Below are positions 1-11,375 of a stretch of 64,000 nucleotides of DNA, one piece after another. Both the position numbers and the translations under genes were made by a program. Each line of letters begins with the position of its first letter. Within the stretch, counting starts at the first letter, position 1. The DNA lies in the NCBI GenBank assembly GCA_930367215.1, contig OV884059.1, forward strand, positions 38,245,882 through 38,309,881, in the 5' to 3' direction. Source of the stretch: Pollenia angustigena (Eukaryota; Arthropoda; Insecta; Diptera; Polleniidae). Below the pieces are notes generated by a model, which was given only the letters and a program-made list of their open reading frames with translations, did not search any database and was not told the DNA's origin.

Positions 1-998
1 ATTGGAAAGATTACGCTGGTTGTAAACGATTCATCTACCTTCATGTTGTGGAATAGTTTATTTTATTCGTTTCTGCAATAAGTTCATGTGGTGCATTCTT
101 AAAAATTCATATGGGATCCTATCGTCCCCTGGGGCTTTGTTGAGCTTGGCTTTTGAGAGTACTTGAAAGACTTCAATTGGTTCTTCGGTATATAACGTTA
201 ATAACGTCATTCAGTTCAAGCACATCTTTTTGTTCTTTCATTCTCATTAAATTATTTAGAACTTTTTGGTTGTATTGTGCACCCATATGTTCTTTCCGTT
301 GTAGTTTAGGCAGAAGTTGTTGCGGTTTAGTGGGACTATTTTGTATTGGTACTTTTACGTCTAAAATTACTGGCATATGATCGGGCCATATTTGGTAACA
401 AACAGTAAAACTGTTGACTATTCCGATAATGTCTTGTGAAACAGCGCATATGTCATTTACAGGCTTTCCACGCGTACCTATAAACGTTAAGTTACCTTCT
501 TCATCGCCTTTAATCGCACCATTTAACACTATTAGACCACAATCTCCACAAAACTCCATCAATATCTCTCCCTGGTTATTATGCACCAGATCCTTTGATT
601 TTCTTGTGCCAAGGAATGAAGAGCACGAATTAACGAATTGCTGTAGTTCTCCAATACGCACATTAAGATCTCCAAGAATTACAGTATTTCTTGGACTGTT
701 TTCGCTGAAATGTCTCTAATACATAAAACTCATTTTTCCAATCAGCTCCTCTAATGTATAGAGGTAGTATTAAAATTTCCAAACCATTCGCATTAATTAT
801 TATTGTATCTACCCCATTTTGGACTGTAAATGAACACTTTATTACTGATTGATTTATACTTTTATTTATGCCATACATGCATCCCCCTTTTGCTTTACCA
901 AATTTACTATTTCGGACAGCTGTTTTCCAAAACGCATTTATGTTTGTAAAATATTTTTTAAATTGTTCAATTTCCTCTTCAACAATATGAGTTTCCAC
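1..998 (-). pseudogene. LINE ORF2 relic: APE endonuclease and start of reverse transcriptase
   Basis: Minus-strand ORF2 of a non-LTR retrotransposon, cut by the left window edge. Frames at 998-663 and 661-173 together cover an apurinic-type endonuclease: the N-terminal part has the FGKAKGGCMYGI stretch and the C-terminal part reads GEILMEFCGDCGLIVLNG, then a WPDHMPVILDV segment matching the terminal SDH region of the family. From about 172 to 1 the minus strand encodes KAPGDDRIPYEFL, the usual beginning of the reverse transcriptase domain, followed by a frame change. The endonuclease is split by a frameshift near 662, so this copy is dead. It lies downstream of the ORF1 relic at 1061-2667 on the same strand. 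The clade is uncertain. Confidence 0.85.
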
Positions 999-1060
999 TA
1001 AAATTACAATATCAAAAGAATTAATGAAGTTAAAAAAATGGGTTTATACTTTCTTATTCT

Positions 1061-2667
1061 CTAATCCGTTAATATTATAATTCTGTTATTACGCACCAGT
1101 ATTCGCTTATTTATATCGTGTTTTAATATTTCTTTTTTTAGTTCCAGCATAACCTTTTTCGTTGGTAATCGGTCGCTTTTCAAGTCTTGTTCAATGTAAA
1201 TGGGAACACCAGTCAAGTTCTTTGTGTGCTTTAATACCTCGGACACCTTTTTTCGGAATTCAACTCCACCTTTACCGTCATCTTATTTCCGCCACTTTCG
1301 AATAGGTTTTTTGTTGATCCAATTTCTATTTTTGTTTTAATTTTCAAGGTGTTTTTAAAAACATTTTCGACAGTTTTATAAAGCGACTTTTGAGAATCAA
1401 TACTTTTTATTACACAGAAAAAATTATTTTTCCAATTCAAACAAAAAATTTGTAGAATCAAACAATTTTTTGTCTCAAATCGGTCCTACAAACAAATTCG
1501 CATATTCAAACAATTTATTTGCATTTTGTTTACTGAAAAAAAACACTGATTTTTTCAAACAAATAATTTAACTGAATCAAACAAAAAGTTTACTGAAATT
1601 CATATACTAAATTTCAAAATAAAAAAAAAAGTTTTTGCACAAGCAATGACGCGCACACAAGTAAGCACTGTATGAGAAGATGACGGCAGAGCAGAGCCGC
1701 CAGCTGGCTTTGAGACACATTTTTTTTGTTGGAATAATTTTTGAACGAAGTCTTATTTATACACACAACACAATGTTTTTCTTTATCACTTTCTGTTGCT
1801 GCAACCTTTCCTTTGCTAATGAAGAAGAAATGTAACCAAAAACGGCAGCAGACCGACTCGATATTTTTTTCGTCATTGTTCTATTTTTGTATTTGATGTA
1901 TTTAACCAAACAGTTTTAAAAAATTGAATACGGGATTTTGTTTCTTGTAATGTTGTTTCTGCTATTGTTTTTCTTATAGTTGCACTTTTTTAAAGCGTCC
2001 AAAAATAGACTGTGTGTGTTTTTGTTGTTGTTCTTACATTTCACATAAAGAAGTGTTGCTTACGATCAAATAAAAAAATGCAAAAAGACGACAACATTAA
2101 GGAGCGTAAACTATTTCATACAAAATTATGAAAACTTGAAACCAATAACGCGTTTATTATATTTTTGAAGAGTAATCCACATTTTTGTTGGTTAAATAAA
2201 AATCAAACAAAAATATTGTTTAAATCAGTAAAAAAATTTATAGAAATTAAAAAAATTTTCAAACAAGCATTTGTTTGAAAATAATTCGGCAATAATTTTT
2301 TCTGTGTATAACGTTCTTTTTCTTAATGGAATCTTCAAGAAATATCATTCGACGGTTAGTATTCGCTTTATCATCTTCTAACATTTGTATTCTTTCACGT
2401 AGAACTTGATTTCTCTACTGAAAGTTCATTCTGTTTATCCGATACAGCATCAATTTTATTGTTAATTTTTCCAATATCTTCTTTAGTGGGTAAAGATTTT
2501 AGTTTTTCATCGATAGTTTTTGCAATAGATCCTCGAATTAATGCCATTAGATCATCAACTGCCATTTTCCCTACAGTTTTCCTTCCTCCTGAAACTTCTG
2601 GCGACGTCTCTGAGTGAAATCGTTTCGGAGTATTAACCATATTCCACAAAAAAGCTTTTATCCACAA
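1061..2667 (-). pseudogene. LINE ORF1 relic (coiled coil plus RNA-binding-like domain), split by a TIR element
   Basis: Minus-strand ORF1 of the same LINE. The start (2667) gives a short leader and a heptad-like coiled coil (MALIRGSIAKTIDEKLKSLP) that continues in another frame to about 2310 with LRERIQMLEDDKANTNRR. After an 898-bp inserted TIR element (1411-2308) the protein resumes as KSLYKTVENVF and ends in a domain with KNLTGVPIYIEQDLKSDRLP, which resembles the C-terminal RNA-binding region of LINE ORF1 proteins in insects. A frameshift near 1240 separates the last two pieces. This is a decayed copy; the function assignment rests on layout and motif resemblance. Confidence 0.75.
1411..2308. 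mobile_element. Non-autonomous TIR element inserted in LINE ORF1
   Basis: The ends form an 18-bp perfect inverted repeat (TACACAGAAAAAATTATT at 1411 and its complement ending at 2308). Both sub-terminal regions carry many copies of TCAAACAA or its complement, a feature of transposase-binding sub-terminal repeats. No coding region is visible inside. The LINE ORF1 reading resumes on both sides, showing insertion into a pre-existing LINE. I see no clean TSD, so the superfamily is open. Confidence 0.8.
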
Positions 2668-2739
2668 AAGTTTAAACTAGGTTGTTGTCTATGCTTACCA
2701 ATTATGTACCACAACGAGAATGAAGTGCGCAATCCTTGT

Positions 2740-5503
2740 ATTGGGCTGCGATGCTGATGCTCAACATAGCCAATGGGGAGCGCTGATATTAACAAAAGGG
2801 GTGCGTTAATGTTTGATTTTTAACAACTTACAATCTTACTATCTGTAATACGGGTAACACACCAACGTTCAGAAATAAGAATAGGCAGGCAGTAATAGAT
2901 CTGACATTAGTGAACCGTGACGAACAACTTGTTGTTGATTGGAGGGTGGCAACGGACTGCTCTTTTTCAGACCATTTTAACCTGCCTAGGGTTGCTCCGT
3001 CTAGGAACCCAAGGGGGACAAAATAAGATTCCTTTAAAGAAAGGGTCCGAAATGGGTTGGCGCAACGATCTTGGTCGACTTGATGCCGACTGATCTGGAA
3101 GGTGTTGTGAACAGGTTCACTATTATGTTAAGGCAAAGCTATGAGCAGTCCTGCCCGGTTAGGCCGGGTAGGTGTAAACAGCCCAAATGGTGGACCACGG
3201 AACTTCATGTTTAAAGGTCAACGGTTAGGAGACTGTTTAATAGGGCCAAGCTTACGAGAGCACCAGTGGATTGGAACAATCACAGGGTGCAGTTCAAGTA
3301 AATAGTATAAGACAGATCTAAAAAGGGCGAATAGACTATCATAGAGGCAATTATGTGTATCCATCGATAATGTCAACGAGTTTTCAAGATTCCGACGGAT
3401 GTTATCCAAGGAACTTAAGGCCCTGGGTTACAACTAAAGGAATGACGGCTCCTGGACTGAGTCTAGCTCTGAGACCCTAACCTTACTTATGGATACGCAC
3501 TTTCCTGGGTGTATGGAAACCGGAGGTATAGACAATGGTCAGTGAGACGTGATGTCTGTGACATAGAATCATACTTCCGCTTGCGTCGAGCAATTGGTCA
3601 CAAGAGAGAAGCTAGCGTGGGGGTCAATTCTTTCGGCCTATATAAGTCACCGGGTTCTGACGGTATTTTTCCGGAGAGAGAGAGGACCTCTGAGCATGCC
3701 TTCTTTAAAGGAAATCTGTTTAGAGTGCGCTACATGAGGTGGTGGGTTGTATTGAGCACGGTCTGCGGCGGGATATAGAAGGAGCCTTTAATAATATTAG
3801 GTTGAGGCGATTAGGGATTCGTTGATGGAGCTGGGAGTTAAGGACTTTCTGATGGAATGGATAGTCTGCGTGCATAGCAGTAGGATTATAAATTCGAGCG
3901 TGGGGGATCATGTGATGAGGAGGAGGGTTACCAGGGGGACACTACAAGGGGGGATTCTATCGCCTCTACTGTGGTTGCTTGCGGTCAACGGAATTGTTAG
4001 GTCATTTGATTCCATGGGTAGGAAGGTTGTTTCCTATTCGCATGACATAGTTCTGTTGAAGACTGAACTGGTGCTATTTACCAGAAGGTATAGCATAGAG
4101 GGATTTAGGGTGCCAGTGCTAGATGGCGTCGAGTTAACTCTATCGAACGTTGCTAAGTATTTGGGTAACTTTCTCGACTACAAGCTGCCTTGAAAGATAA
4201 ATACTCAGGAGAGGATACACGTGCAGAAACTCCATTGGCAAGAACTGGAGTCTGAGGCCGGATATGTTAAACTGGATTTACACTTCGGTGGTTAGTCCTA
4301 TACTTGCCTATGGATGTACTGGTTGGTGGGATGCGTTGAGCGAGGACAGCTATAGGAGGATGCTCAAAAAGAGTGCATCTTTTGGTTTCACAGGTGCAAG
4401 GAGAAGCACTCCACAGGCAGCGTTGGACATCTTACTATATATGTCTCCTTTTGAGCATTTTAAAAGGAGTGTGGCTGCTAGGAACTTACTTAGACTTTAC
4501 GAGTCTTCCTTGGTTGGACCTAGGCGGGATGATCACACAAGAATTTTGTACGAGGTGGGTCTGCTTGATCGGGGTATTATTCTCGAGGGAATTTTGGATC
4601 ATAGTAACACCACTAGTGGAGTTCCCAGATAGGAAAGTTTGGCGTGGATCCAATGGACTGCTTGAGGGGTGGGCAGTATTTACGGATGGATCCAAGATGG
4701 AAATCGTGCCGGTGTATATATCGCGGGCACTGACGTGAAAAGGTCATTCAGACTCCCTGAAGAGTGCAGTGTCTTCTAAGCGATCTGGAGGGCAACGGAA
4801 GTGATACTGGATTACATCGTGGGTGAATCTGTGGTGACAATGTATGTCGATAGTCAGGCAGCGCTTAGGGTGCGGTCGCTCGGTGTAGGATTGCTAGGGG
4901 ACTCATGGAGGTATTCAATGTGAAGCTGTGTTGGATACCTGGACACTGCATGGTTGATGGAAATGAGGTGGCTGACGAACTCGCGAGAGGTGGTTCGAAT
5001 CTGGACTTAGTGGTAAGGGACAGGGGGTAAAGCTTCCCCTATGCTACTACTATGGTGTGATACGGGAAAGAATCTGTGATGACGTTAACCGGTCCTGGAG
5101 GTAAAGAAGGGATTACAGGGTGTCTATGAGCACTATGGCCCGGATTTGACGCAGGGGCAAGCAAGGTTCTACTAAGCTAGAAACGATTGAGCATGTACTT
5201 TGCCACTGTTCAAGGATGCAGGGTCTCATACAAAAATGGCAAGGAGATAGATTTTACGACAAACTGGAGTGTATCGCTGGATGTAATCCAGTTGGTCTAC
5301 TGGGGTTGGTGAGGGAAATAATGCGGTTGTTTATGTTGTGGTAATTAACTTTCTTAATTCTATCTATCTCTTATTTCCTATTTCTTTTCTTCACTTTTCT
5401 CTACCATTTCATTGAAGGGATTCAGAATGGACCGCATTGGTCTCCGAGTGGAAGTGTGCCCTTGGGCACATTACCCTTCTTAACCTAACCTAACCTAATA
5501 TGT
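2740..5503 (+). pseudogene. LOA/R1-like LINE ORF2 relic with RNase H
   Basis: Plus-strand non-LTR polymerase gene, heavily frameshifted. In order: the C-terminal endonuclease end (AVIDLTLVNRDEQL then FSDHF at about 2890-2990), the reverse transcriptase (GTLQGGILSPLLW at about 3930; the usual YADD position reads YSHD, so the catalytic aspartate pair is damaged), the thumb region (SPILAYGCTGWWDAL, 4290-4350), and an RNase H domain (FTDGSKM at 4680; YVDSQAALRV; PGHCMVDGNEVADELARG at about 4940-5000). It ends with a Cys/His segment (EHVLCHCSRMQ) and a stop at 5343. The 3' tail at 5484-5503 is a short TAACC repeat. RNase H plus a short-repeat tail fit the LOA/R1 group. The 5' boundary is approximate. 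Confidence 0.85.
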
Positions 5504-5551
5504 TAACTACAGTGTTGTATTATTTTGACACAACGTTGAAGTATTTTTATA

Positions 5552-5691
5552 TTTTTTTTTTAATTCCCTATGCTAAACCCCGCGAAGCTTGACGCTTGTC
5601 TGCAGGAAAGAAACCACAGTCTCTGGCGGGAATCGAACCCGCAACACCAGGGTTGATAGACTAGCTCACTACTAGCTAGCATACCGGGGCA
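5552..5691 (-). mobile_element. tRNA-headed SINE
   Basis: Read on the minus strand, a tRNA-like head (5691 down to 5619) has a box-A-like TAGCTAGTAGTGAG and a good box B (GGGTTCGATTCCC), then a non-tRNA body and an A-rich tail ending at about 5552. A second copy of the head is at 56262-56340. The acceptor ends do not pair, so this is a tRNA-derived retroposon rather than a working tRNA gene. Confidence 0.7.
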
Positions 5692-5842
5692 CATTGTTGT
5701 ATCCGTTTACGAAATAAGCCCACCTTGTATGAATTAGCATGATCATCACTTTTTTAACATGATCATCACTAGGTTCTTTTGGACCAAACAATCGTCAAAA
5801 TCATATCAGTGTTCGAAAATAATCTGTAATAGCGTTCGGATA

Positions 5843-6044
5843 ACTACAGTCATATTTAGTTCCGAAATGCAATCTGATTGTGACATTTCGAACCTATTTG
5901 TTTTGATTTGTTATAGTTTTTGCTAAGAATGGTTGACATTTCGAGAAGAAAACACTAACAATGCGATGCAAAAATCCCTATGTTGTTTCTATTGTTTTTG
6001 GATTGTTGTAGTTGCGACACCACCTGCAGTTGAATTCGTCTTGG
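5843..6044. mobile_element. hAT-like MITE, diverged copy of the 10447-10652 family
   Basis: This stretch matches, in opposite orientation, most of the 206-bp MITE at 10447-10652, including TTGTTTTGATTTGTTA, GGTTGACATTTCGAG and the end CGACACCACCTGCAGTTGA. The left TIR is degraded and no TSD remains. Small open frames here are non-coding. Confidence 0.7.
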
Positions 6045-6400
6045 TAAAGGTGCATGTAGACGGCCTGTTTTTTCACCATTGTCAGAAAAATTACAACATT
6101 GTAAGATCTGACCATCGGCTGTACGAAGCTTTAGTATGTAAGTCTGGGTTCACAGACTAATGAAAATAAACAGAGAAAACAAAAAAAAGCAATGTTCAAT
6201 ACTTTTACAGCAAAAAAAAGCACTAAAAAATGTTTTATTCTAATTCTTCCACATTGTCAAAATTATTACAATATACTATCATGTGGGCTTTTATGTTTTC
6301 AAATTTTAATTTTCTACGTCGATCTGTTAGTCTAAATTTACACGTTTCATCTTTTGATACTCAACTTCTTTCAATTCCCTTTTAAAGAAAAAAAATACAT
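6045..6400. other. AT-rich spacer, nothing recognised
   Basis: A-rich and T-rich spacer with oligo-A runs. No coding or repeat signal that I can support. Confidence 0.6.
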
Positions 6401-6800
6401 GGAGCCATCATCAAAGTTATTTACGGGAATACAAAATTGGTTATTAAGATTTTTGTATGACGTGCTAAATTCCCAATTTTTCATATTTGATAAATACACT
6501 GAAATTTATTGTTGAGGGAAAGCTAGCTTCTATGCGCATTTCACTGGTTGCTTAGGCCAGATCATCAGGAAACCTTTTCCAAAGATTTTAGAAAAGCTAA
6601 AAATATTATACAAATAAGACCCCAAAGCGAATAAGAATTTTAAACACTCAAAGTCTTACCCGTAACAATATCAAAGCTTAAACAAAACACCAACAATAAA
6701 CAGTGAGTTTATCTTTTCCTACATCCCCCTACAATTGGTTGGGTTCTTTCCGACTCGAATTGTAGTTGTAAGTGGGTAAAAAGAAAAAACAAAATTAAAA
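6401..6800 (+). repeat. Dispersed repeat 'Rep-H', copy 1
   Basis: One of five copies in the window of an unclassified repeat with the conserved core GGTTGCTTAGGCCAGATCAT (others at 11050, 30940, 36768 and 37222). The copy starts near GTGCTAAATTCCCAATTTTT, contains AATAAACAGTGAGTTTATC, and ends with a 37-nt hairpin at 6729-6765 (outer stem CTACAATT/AATTGTAG, inner stem GTTGG/CCGAC). Confidence 0.8.
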
Positions 6801-7140
6801 AACAAATTGTTTCATTCTATTGTCTTCGCAAGAAAACAACAAAAAAAAACCAATTTGGCAATTTGGTTGTGCATATACCAATGAATAAAAACAAAAAGCG
6901 TAATGACCGAGTACAGGCATCTCCGTACTAACCCCCTTTCTTCTTTCTTCTCTCACCTAAAAACATAAGAGTTGAGCATCAAAAGATGAAACGTGTGAAA
7001 GCAGACTTAAAAGCGTTTTGAGAAGCTTCTTTCTACATCAACGGAGGTTCACGGTGCATATTTAAATTTGAGAATTTCATTAGAGTACAAACTTTTTACA
7101 TATTCATCTTTTGGAACAGTACCTGACTCTAAAATATATT
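6801..7140. other. AT-rich spacer
   Basis: A-rich sequence with no motif that I can assign. The upstream or downstream terminus of the adjacent hAT relic was not found here. Confidence 0.5.
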
Positions 7141-8027
7141 TTATTTCCAAAAACTGCTGATATCCGGGATTTTTTTTAATACTTTCTCAAATTTCTTTTT
7201 ATATTGTTGGTCCTCGATCTTGTATAGTCCGTCAAAAACTGTCCATAAAGCATTAGTGCTCTCTGAAATTAATAAACCCGCAGTTTGCAATTTTTTATAG
7301 CAACCAAAATGTTTGCCAAATTGTTCGGAGTTCGGAGTTTTCAAATATTTTTTTGGATTGCACAATTGAGTCGGCGTCTTGACTGTCAAGTTCTAAAACA
7401 AAGGCTTTAAATTCTTCAAGATGTTCAGCGTAGTACATTGCCGCTACTAACCAAGTACCCCAACGAGTTGGGCATGGAGACGGTGGAAGTACAACATTAG
7501 TATTCATTTTTAGAAAGAGTTGTTTTCTTCGTGGTGCCTGTAAAAATTTTGTTTTTGTAACATATATTTTTAAAAAAACGCAAGAACTTTCAAGTTCTTT
7601 TTAATACACTCTTAATCCATTTTATATGATTTTCTTATAGAATTCTGTTTAATAGAGAAATATTTGTCATAAAATTTTTTTACTACAAAAATCATATTAC
7701 TTTTAAATTCTTGCGTTTTCGATTTCCAGAACACCTCTGATTAATAGTTATATTTACCTTTAAGGAAATATTTTAACCATTGGAAATCAATTTATTGACA
7801 TTTTCAAAGTTTGTTCGAATGAATTCAGCTAATCGATGGATACCATGTGCAAAACATGTTAAAGGAAGTATTTTCGGATACATTGCCTTTAGAGAAGATA
7901 TTCCACTTAGCATATATCCAGCTGCATCCGTTACTACAAGTAACACTTTTTTATATTTTATGCCTAAATACAGAAAATTAATATCAAATCTAAACTCGAT
8001 TTCTTTTCTACTTTTCCATCTGGCCAC
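7141..8027 (-). pseudogene. hAT-type transposase relic
   Basis: Minus-strand fragments of a transposase of the widespread arthropod hAT-related group. In order: a catalytic-core piece (KVLLVVTDAAGYMLSG, then PKILPLTCFAHGIHRLAEFI, 8027-7773), then after a GT-AG gap (7757 to 7538) APRRKQLFLKMN and PPSPCPTRWGTWLVAAMYYAEHL, and finally KKLQTAGLLISESTNALWTV (7389-7141). The CFAHGIHR and PTRWGTWL blocks are diagnostic of the group. A one-base shift before the gap and another near 7340 break the frame, so it is not functional. The element's TIRs were not identified. Confidence 0.8.
7570..7737. mobile_element. MITE copy inside the intron-like gap of the hAT transposase
   Basis: Shares with the 32743-32958 MITE the ends CGCAAGAA/TTCTTGCG, CGATTTCCAG and the internal TAATAGAGAAATATTTGTC, at lower identity. 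It fills most of the 220-bp GT-AG gap of the surrounding transposase relic, so it probably inserted into an intron. Confidence 0.7.
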
Positions 8028-8612
8028 ATTATTTGTAACGAATCATTACAAAATGCTGCTACGCTACATAGCTATTCTGAAATTAGTTTGACTAAAAAAT
8101 TGTGCCAGGTTTCGTTGAATTACGTCTTTTTATACATGGCCACAAAAACTACTTCTGTTTTTTTCACGTTCGAACCGCTACTTCTTTTGTCATGATCTTT
8201 GACCTAGAATCGCGCCCTCCATAAACTTTAGCATAGATAACAGTGCTTTCTTAATGTTATAATTTAAGAGTTAAGAAAACATAAAAATATTTTTTGTTTA
8301 AAATGTTATTGCATTTTTGAGGCGTACGACTGTCACGTTCAACACTTTGGAATTACCCATATGTTGATCCACATTAAACTTTTTCGAACAATTTATTTTG
8401 CAGCAGCATATAAATAAATAAATATATTGCAAAAGAGCCAATTTTCTTTAATTTTAAAGACTTCTTCATATGTTTTTACCATTTTTAATAAAAAATTACT
8501 ATTACTTTTCTCTTTCGGCATTTTTTAAACTTTTTTATTTATTCTATTTTTAACAGCCAACTATGATTTCTTTTTATTTTTTGCCTTCTTAACACTAACA
8601 TTTTTTGGCTAA
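8028..8612. other. AT-rich spacer
   Basis: No coding potential or recognised repeat. May include non-coding internal sequence of the adjacent hAT relic. Confidence 0.5.
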
Positions 8613-8724
8613 CTATTTATAGTTATATTGCCAGGGTATCACACAAATTTTAGGAGCCTCAACCGTCAAGTCCTCGTTCGACCTAAACCTTCGTATACTA
8701 AGGCGAGAGCTTCCAGAATCCGCT

Positions 8725-8852
8725 CCAGAGTATATTGGTCTCCACCAGTAATCTTCTGAGTTATTTCTTTGGTACTCCACCAGTAAAACGTCTGAGTTAT
8801 ATTTGGTTCTCCACCAGTCACATTGAGTTATTAATGGTTCTCCACCAGACAA
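8725..8852. repeat. Short minisatellite, about four units of ~40 bp
   Basis: The motif CTCCACCAGT recurs at roughly 40-bp spacing, each time followed by a spacer and TGAGTTAT. This periodicity is what creates the open minus-strand frame 8852-8613 with repeated WWR; I do not treat that frame as a gene. Confidence 0.7.
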
Positions 8853-9168
8853 AACCTCAAATTGAGGTTAAAAACGATTGCATATAGTTAAGGCAGATAC
8901 CGCAAAAACTGTAACTCGGTACAGTTATATGACGCCGAACACTAAACTATGCGGGGTGACACCGCAAAACGCAACAAAAGCAGACAAACAAAAACGACCT
9001 GTTTGCCCTTAAGAAATAATGACAAAAAGCGCGAGCTGCTTCTCCACTCAGAGCAGTTTTACGAGTGTACTGTGATTTCAGTTGATTGTTTTTAAAACAA
9101 AAACAGAGTTGCAAAAAGTAAGTAACGAAGGCGAATTCACTTTTATAGAGGAATACGCCTTGGTAGTA
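8853..9168. other. Spacer, nothing recognised
   Basis: Less AT-rich than its surroundings. A fragment GGCGAATTCAC near 9130 recalls the CAAGGCGAATT TIR of the 10447 MITE family but has no partner that I can support. Confidence 0.4.
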
Positions 9169-9326
9169 TTATGCTGGGCACACACAGTGCAACTTACATG
9201 CAATCTGTTTCAATGCAACCTCAAAATATCAAAGCGTTTTGATGTTGATGCAACCTGAAATGAATGAAAATGAATTTAATTCACTAGATTGCGTAAATGT
9301 GTTGCATAGTGTGTACCCAGCATTAT
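9169..9326. mobile_element. Short TIR element (MITE)
   Basis: Inverted ends: ATGCTGGGCACACACAGTGC at the left and the complement of AATGCTGGGTACACACTATG at the right. A longer imperfect match continues inward (TGCAACCT and CAATCT blocks). About 158 bp, no coding. TSD unclear. Confidence 0.7.
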
Positions 9327-9825
9327 ACGAAGCAAGGCAAATTTAACAAGGTAAGTGCAACTCTATAACTACAAAAAGCCCCATGTATTTTTTTTTAGCA
9401 ATTTAATGGGCGGCTGTCAAAAATGCTGACAAGGCAAACATTTATTGGAAAACAAAATCAAAATTTTGTTTGGTTTATATAAGAGATTATTAAATTCACT
9501 TTAATTTTTCGCAATTTTTCTAAGAAATTTTTTCGGTTATTTTGGCGCAAGACATAAACAAAATTATATTTTGACGTTTCCCTATTTTTTGTTAATTCGC
9601 CGTGGAGACAGCTGATGAACGGCTGACGAGTTGAGTTTACCTTTTTAAATTCGCCTTGATACGAAGTTTTTAATACAAAAATGGGAATTTTAAACAAAAA
9701 AATCCAAAAAAAAAGCAACGCCATTGTTAAAGAAGCAAAAAACAGCTAAAAAAAAAGCAAAAAAGCAAAAAAAGCACTTTAGTCTTCTCTGGTAATAAAA
9801 AATGACAAACTGTTGAAAAAAAGGT
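9327..9825. other. AT-rich spacer with poly-lysine-like shadows
   Basis: Contains oligo-A blocks that produce open minus-strand frames rich in Phe. No homologous protein signal. May include the distal part of the repeat that ends at 9981. Confidence 0.4.
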
Positions 9826-9981
9826 GAAATAATATAAATGGTAAAATATCCAAGTAAGTCGCCAGTTTTATCAAAAATCGCAAAAAAAAAAAGTTTCCAG
9901 TCGCCAAATGGAAAATCCCACCGCCAAACAGGTTTCAAAATCGCCACCTTTTGCGAGAAATCGCCATATCTGACAGCCCTG
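9826..9981 (-). mobile_element. GGGCTGTCAGATATGGCGAT family, terminal fragment
   Basis: Read on the minus strand it begins CAGGGCTGTCAGATATGGCG and repeats GGCGATTTT and TTTGGCGGTGGGATT. The same start occurs on the plus strand at 60749. A CAGGG start is typical of hAT ends. The other end of this copy was not found. Confidence 0.65.
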
Positions 9982-10118
9982 TGTGTGAACCGGTACTAAG
10001 ATTCAGGGCTTTCATATCTGGCGATTGCCGCCAAACGTGGCGATGTTGAAACTTGTATGGCGAGCTAATTTTCGATTTGCGACATTTTTTGGCTGGCTAT
10101 TTTTAATAACGCACGTTA

Positions 10119-10265
10119 TGGCGATTTCTTTTCTGAAAAAAAAAAATGTTACAGTATATACATGTTACATTTTCTAATGTTACCTATAATCACTCGAAGT
10201 GTTACATGTTGTGCATTACCGATGGCAGCATTAATGCAACATTTTTCTCAGAAAAGAAATCGCCA
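10119..10265. mobile_element. 147-bp PIF-like MITE with TTA TSD
   Basis: Exact ends TGGCGATTTCTTTTCTGA and its complement, flanked by TTA on both sides (10116-10118, 10266-10268). It is an internally deleted, inverted relative of 11676-12278: both carry GTTACATGT, CACTCGAAGTGTTACATG (direct or complemented) and the same TIR. A TWA-type TSD points to the PIF/Harbinger superfamily by convention; no transposase is present. Confidence 0.85.
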
Positions 10266-10307
10266 TTAAATTCATTACGAAAAGATAATATTATTTTTAT
10301 GTGTGGT

Positions 10308-10737
10308 CAGGGTCCTGATTCTGGCAGTCGTGATCGAGTACTTTCTCGATTCGAAAGCAATTTAATATCTAATTATTTCAGTCAATACTGAACGAATCGG
10401 AATTATTTTTCGGTGTTGTAAAGCATTAATTTGAGTTTCACAATACCAAGGCGAATTCAACTACAGGTGGTGTCGGAACTACAACAATCCAAAAACAACA
10501 GAAACAACATACGGTTTTTTACATTACATTGTTAGTGACATTAGCTCGAAATGTCAACCATTATTAGCAAAACACTAACAAATCAAAACAAATAAGCCCG
10601 AACTGTCAAAATCAGATGCCGTTTCGACACCACCTGTAGTTAATTCGCCTTGCACAATACTGAAAAAATAATTTCGATTCGTTCAGTATCGATCGAAATA
10701 AAATTGCTTTCGAATCGAAAGTACTCGATCATAAAAT
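10308..10737. mobile_element. Palindromic element of the CAGGG...TCGATTCGAAAGCAATTT family
   Basis: The left arm (TGATCGAGTACTTTCTCGAT, then TCGAAAGCAATTT and ACTGAACGAATCGG) is mirrored by the right arm (ATTTCGATTCGTTCAGTA, then AAATTGCTTTCGAATCGAAA and GTACTCGATCA). A 206-bp MITE sits at the centre. Relatives: a right half at 62543-62634 and a short derivative at 59434-59522. Confidence 0.75.
10447..10652. mobile_element. 206-bp hAT-like MITE with exact 8-bp TSD
   Basis: TIR CAAGGCGAATTCAACTACAG at the left matches the complement of the right end (one-base differences). Flanked by CACAATAC at 10439-10446 and 10653-10660. Eight-base TSDs occur for hAT and P elements; a CAAGG start favours hAT. 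Inserted in the loop of the palindromic element 10308-10737. Confidence 0.9.
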
Positions 10738-11049
10738 GGACAATCTATTTTCACAAACAAAATTCGTTTTTGTTTAAGATATTTGAAGCCGTCAGCGCAA
10801 AAGTGGTGTAAGCCTAAATTTTTCATATCCATTCATTCATAATCTACACCAAATTGATTAAAACTGCGAAAATAAAATAAGAAACTAGTTTACCTCTTGT
10901 TTTACCAATCACTTACAGAAAGCGTTGCAAGAGTTTGTGTAGCATTTATTTATTTTTGCTCTACTTATAAAAAGTAGCCATACGCCACACCAATATGAAA
11001 TAAATGTAATGTGGCTTACACCACTTTTAAGCCGACGGCCTCAGTTAAG

Positions 11050-11375
11050 AGATTAATAAGATTTTGTTTGTTGTGCTTTATTCCCAATTTATATTCTTGA
11101 TAAATACACGTTGTTTTAGCATAAGCTAGCTTCTATACGCCTTACACTGGTTGCTTAGGCCAGATCATCAGGAAACATTTTATTAGCAAATAAACTGCAG
11201 AGTGAATAAGAATGACAAACAATTAAAAAAAGTCTTATTTGCAACGATATCAAAGCTTAAACAAAATACCAACAATAAACAGTGAGTTTATCTTTTCCTA
11301 CATTCCCCACTTCAATTGGTTGGAATTCTCCCAACATTTACTGTAGTTATAAGTAGGCTAAGAAAAATAAAATCA
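11050..11375 (+). repeat. Rep-H copy 2
   Basis: Contains GGTTGCTTAGGCCAGATCAT, TATCAAAGCTTAAACAAAAT and AATAAACAGTGAGTTTATC in the same order as the copy at 6401. The terminal hairpin at 11310-11346 keeps the inner stem as GTTGG/CCAAC. Confidence 0.8.

Noticed and set aside
5484..5503. CCTAA repeats resembling the arthropod telomere motif TTAGG
   Set aside because: Only about three units, directly at the 3' end of a LOA/R1-like LINE; short 3' tail repeats are usual for such elements.
5619..5691. Candidate functional tRNA gene on the minus strand
   Set aside because: Box B is good but acceptor arms do not pair and the sequence continues into a body with an A-rich tail; SINE-like. The same holds for 56262-56340 and the heads at 40-41 kb.
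8613..8852. Minus-strand frame with repeated WWR motifs
   Set aside because: Explained by the ~40-bp minisatellite periodicity.
9458..9947. Overlapping minus-strand frames rich in Phe and Lys
   Set aside because: Produced by oligo-A/T tracts and a dispersed repeat.
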